64,000 bases of DNA, taken from Pseudocitrobacter vendiensis. GTDB lineage: Bacteria; Pseudomonadota; Gammaproteobacteria; Enterobacterales; Enterobacteriaceae. Made by a program: the position numbers and the translations under genes. This document shows, piece after piece, positions 61,798 through 64,000 of the stretch. The stretch covers positions 42,860-106,859 of the forward strand of contig NZ_CALSBS010000017.1 of the NCBI RefSeq assembly GCF_943590815.1, given 5' to 3'. A model generated the notes under the pieces. That model had not been told where the DNA came from and did no database searches. It worked only from the letters and a program-made list of their open reading frames with translations. The stretch's first letter is position 1. The number at the start of each line of letters is the position of its first letter.

Positions 61798-63390
61798 TTA
61801 TTTATTGATATTAGAGCCCTGTTCCAGCATTGCCGAAGCGTCGGAAATGGTGAACGAACCCGGTTTCTGACGCGGCGGGAACTCTTTAAATGTCGCCAGC
61901 ATCTCTTTCGCGTATTTCTGCGCGCCGCCCATCAGGAACAGACGGTCGTAGAACCAGGAGTTGTAGCCCATACCGTCACTGCCTTTTTCCAGCGGATCGG
62001 CTTCGAGGTCGAAGATCAACGGTGTACGCAGTTTAGTGAACGGATATTTCCACAAATCAAGACCGGTATGCTCCTGAATCATAAAGTGAACTTTCCAACG
62101 GTCGTAGCGCATTGCCAGCAGGTCGCCGTCATCGCTCCAGTAGAAGAACTCTTTACGCTGGTTAGGGCCTTTGCCCTGGAGGTAGTCGAGCTGGTTGTAG
62201 CCATCCAGGTGAACCTTGTAGGTAATGGACGGCGTTTTGTAGCCTTTTAACAGCTCATTTTTAATGTTGGCATCACCCGCAGCGGCGACCAGAGTCGGGA
62301 ACCAGTCGTTACTGCCGAAAATGCCGTCAATGATGGTGCCCGGTTTAACGTGGCCCGGCCAACGAATCATCGCCGGTACGCGGAAACCGCCTTCCCAGCC
62401 GGTGTTCTTCTCGCCGCGGAACGGCGTTTCGCCAGCATCTGGCCAGGTGGCCGTCATCGGGCCGTTGTCTGTGGTATAGACGAGAATGGTATTGTCTTCG
62501 ATGCCGAGATCTTTAATTTTCTGCAGCACTTCGCCAATCATCTTGTCATGTTCCACCATACCGTCAGCGTAGGTACCGAGACCCGTAGCGCCAATGCTCC
62601 CGTCTTTCAGGTGGGTTTTATTGTGCATACGGGTGGTGTTGAACCAGGTAAAGAATGGCTTACCGGCTTTAACCTGACGTTCCATGAAGTCGTTGTTAGC
62701 CGCAAGCGTTTCTTCGTCCACGGTTTTCATACGTTCTACGGTAAGCGGGCCGGTATCTTCAATTTTGCCGTCGGCGGTGCTCTTAATCACGCCGCGCGGG
62801 CCAAACTCTTTGCGGAAAGCAGGATCTTTCGGGTAGTCCGGGTTCTCCGGTTCTTCTTCCGCGTTCAGATGGTAAAGGTTACCCATGAACTCATCGAAAC
62901 CGTGCGCAGTTGGCAGGAATTCATCGCGATCGCCGAGGTGGTTCTTACCAAACTGGCCGGTGGCATAACCGAGTTGTTTCAGGATGTTCGCAATGGTCGG
63001 GTCTTCTTTTTGTAGACCCTGCGGCGCACCCGGCATCCCGACTTTACTCATCCCGGTACGGAACGGCATCTGCCCGGTAATGAAAGAAGAACGGCCTGCC
63101 GTTGAGCTTTGCTCAGCATAATAGGAAGTGAACTTAGCACCTTCAGCAGCAATGCTGTCGATATTCGGGGTTTTATAGCCCATGGTGCCCTGATTATAGG
63201 TACTCAGGTTCCAGTAGCCGATGTCATCACCAAAAATAACGACGATGTTTGGTTTTGATGAATCTTGTTTTGGCGCATTTTCCGCTGCGTTTGATGTTGC
63301 AGGTGCAGCATGAACAGTGGACACAGCGCCAGCTGCTAATGTCAGCACACTGGCAATCATCGTCCTTCTAAAGGGGACACTTTTTTGCAT
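61798..63390 (-). CDS. secreted arylsulfatase-family hydrolase
   Basis: 530 aa with signal peptide ending TVHA|APATS (28/29). Metal ligands D55-D56 in IVVIFGDDIGYWN and D-N in YTTDNGP. The formylglycine motif is S96-T-A-G-R100, that is SxAxR, a serine-type variant of the usual [CS]xPxR; a serine needs the anaerobic maturase, which is next door. ATG at 63390 has GGAG at 8 bp; the frame continues 20 codons further without a start context. First gene of the operon. Substrate not evident. Confidence 0.92.
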   Translation of the reverse strand: MQKSVPFRRTMIASVLTLAAGAVSTVHAAPATSNAAENAPKQDSSKPNIVVIFGDDIGYWNLSTYNQGTMGYKTPNIDSIAAEGAKFTSYYAEQSSTAGRSSFITGQMPFRTGMSKVGMPGAPQGLQKEDPTIANILKQLGYATGQFGKNHLGDRDEFLPTAHGFDEFMGNLYHLNAEEEPENPDYPKDPAFRKEFGPRGVIKSTADGKIEDTGPLTVERMKTVDEETLAANNDFMERQVKAGKPFFTWFNTTRMHNKTHLKDGSIGATGLGTYADGMVEHDKMIGEVLQKIKDLGIEDNTILVYTTDNGPMTATWPDAGETPFRGEKNTGWEGGFRVPAMIRWPGHVKPGTIIDGIFGSNDWFPTLVAAAGDANIKNELLKGYKTPSITYKVHLDGYNQLDYLQGKGPNQRKEFFYWSDDGDLLAMRYDRWKVHFMIQEHTGLDLWKYPFTKLRTPLIFDLEADPLEKGSDGMGYNSWFYDRLFLMGGAQKYAKEMLATFKEFPPRQKPGSFTISDASAMLEQGSNINK

Positions 63391-63752
63391 GGGGGAAACT
63401 CCAGTTTTTAGGATGGCAAATTGAGTATAGCCAGGGCAAAAATATTTCATCCTTTCTGAATGAAATTAATAGGTTCTGTTCGAATGTTTACGACGGGCAA
63501 CCAAAATTCCGGCTTTCCAAGGCGAACAATTTTAGGAAATTCTTCAGGAAAAAAGACTAGTTCAATTTGATAACAATATCTAAAGAAAAAAAGTTTAATA
63601 ATAAATAATGAGTTAGCCATGGTTCATTGCCTGACCAGAAGAAAGTTGTTGAAAAACATGGAAAAAGAAAGGGAAAATCGATTATTCACTAACACAAACT
63701 AATAAGAAGATTTTGTGTATTGATGCTGAAACGATTAATTGATGAGATTATC
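63391..63752. other. AT-rich region upstream of sulfatase, no gene seen
   Basis: 362 bp of A/T-rich sequence expected to contain the operon promoter. No ORF, repeat or RNA gene recognised; no regulator gene adjoins the operon on this side within the window. Confidence 0.5.
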
Positions 63753-63908
63753 TTATTTTATACGTAATGCGTATGGCTGAGTATAAACACTGCCTGAAGG
63801 AAAATTTTTATAAGAATCTACTATCATTCCTGGAGTGAGTAAGTCACATCCATTTTTTGATGAGGGCATTTCTGTACCATTAGGGAAGAATATATCCTGC
63901 CAGGCCAT
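63753..63908 (-). pseudogene. C-terminal ORF fragment, unrecognised
   Basis: Minus-strand frame MAWQDIFFPNGTEMPSSKNGC...YTQPYALRIK, 51 aa, closed by TAA. The same protein-like sequence extends upstream (LSIDQPFTSA) to an in-frame TAG near 63942, so it looks like the tail of a larger broken gene. No ribosome-binding site. Family not recognised. Confidence 0.35.
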
Positions 63909-64000
63909 CGCAGAAGTAAAAGGCTGGTCTATGCTCAGCTATTGAAGATAAATAGTCAGTGGACTATTTAAAAAATAATAATAATTCCGTGGGTTGAGGG

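Overview
The window is enterobacterial chromosome. Gene order and protein sequences from hypF to ygaP closely follow the Escherichia coli/Salmonella/Citrobacter core (hypF, norWVR, gutQ, mltB, pncC, recA, recX, alaS, csrA, a tRNA-Ser/tRNA-Arg cluster, yqaBA, gshA, micA, luxS, emrRAB, proVWX, nrdHIEF, ygaM, ygaC, alaE, stpA, ygaP). Divergence from E. coli, a compact fimbrial operon and an arylsulfatase locus suggest a Citrobacter-like member of the family. That genus is inferred from gene content, not proven.

Layout. 1-4190: 3' part of an FdhF-type formate dehydrogenase gene coupled to hypF, then REP elements and a terminator. 4191-8470: NO reductase pair norVW with a sigma-54 promoter, three NorR sites and divergent norR. 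8467-13520: gutQ without the sorbitol (srl) operon that accompanies it in E. coli, then mltB, then a Zur-box-controlled zinc-type ABC importer preceded by an overlapping 35-codon single-TM ORF. 13521-22900: pncC, recA with SOS box, recX, alaS, csrA, one tRNA-Ser and three tRNA-Arg genes interleaved with a repeat that ends in 19 nt of tRNA 3' end, yqaBA, gshA and antisense sRNA micA. 23058-36160: luxS, emrRAB, an intact ygaY-type exporter, proVWX and nrdHIEF with paired NrdR boxes. 36174-38113: an AhpD-like protein and a divergent MocR-type regulator inserted between nrdH and ygaM, with a perfect 9-bp inverted repeat in their promoter region. 38194-41368: ygaM, ygaC, alaE, stpA, a 59-aa DUF2158-like protein missed by length cut-offs, and ygaP.

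Accessory half, 41369-64000. A four-gene chaperone-usher operon (pilin, chaperone, usher, two-domain adhesin) follows an AT-rich gene-free stretch. Next come small and damaged genes: a periplasmic helical protein, an nlp-family pseudogene, an XRE regulator with repeated operator-like sequence, a DUF1294 protein, a nucleotidyltransferase, a convergent AcuR/AcuI pair, a GNAT gene whose best start is ATA, and a DUF1272 protein.

The most interesting segment is 53585-63390, a nine-gene minus-strand block: secreted arylsulfatase, radical-SAM sulfatase maturase, MoxR ATPase, DUF58, DUF4381, VWA (intact MIDAS), VWA-TPR (degraded MIDAS), BatD-like protein and a secreted HAD phosphatase. From the maturase onward every junction overlaps or abuts, so a MoxR/Bat-type chaperone module appears co-expressed with a sulfatase and its activator. 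Whether it matures, exports or protects that sulfatase is inference.
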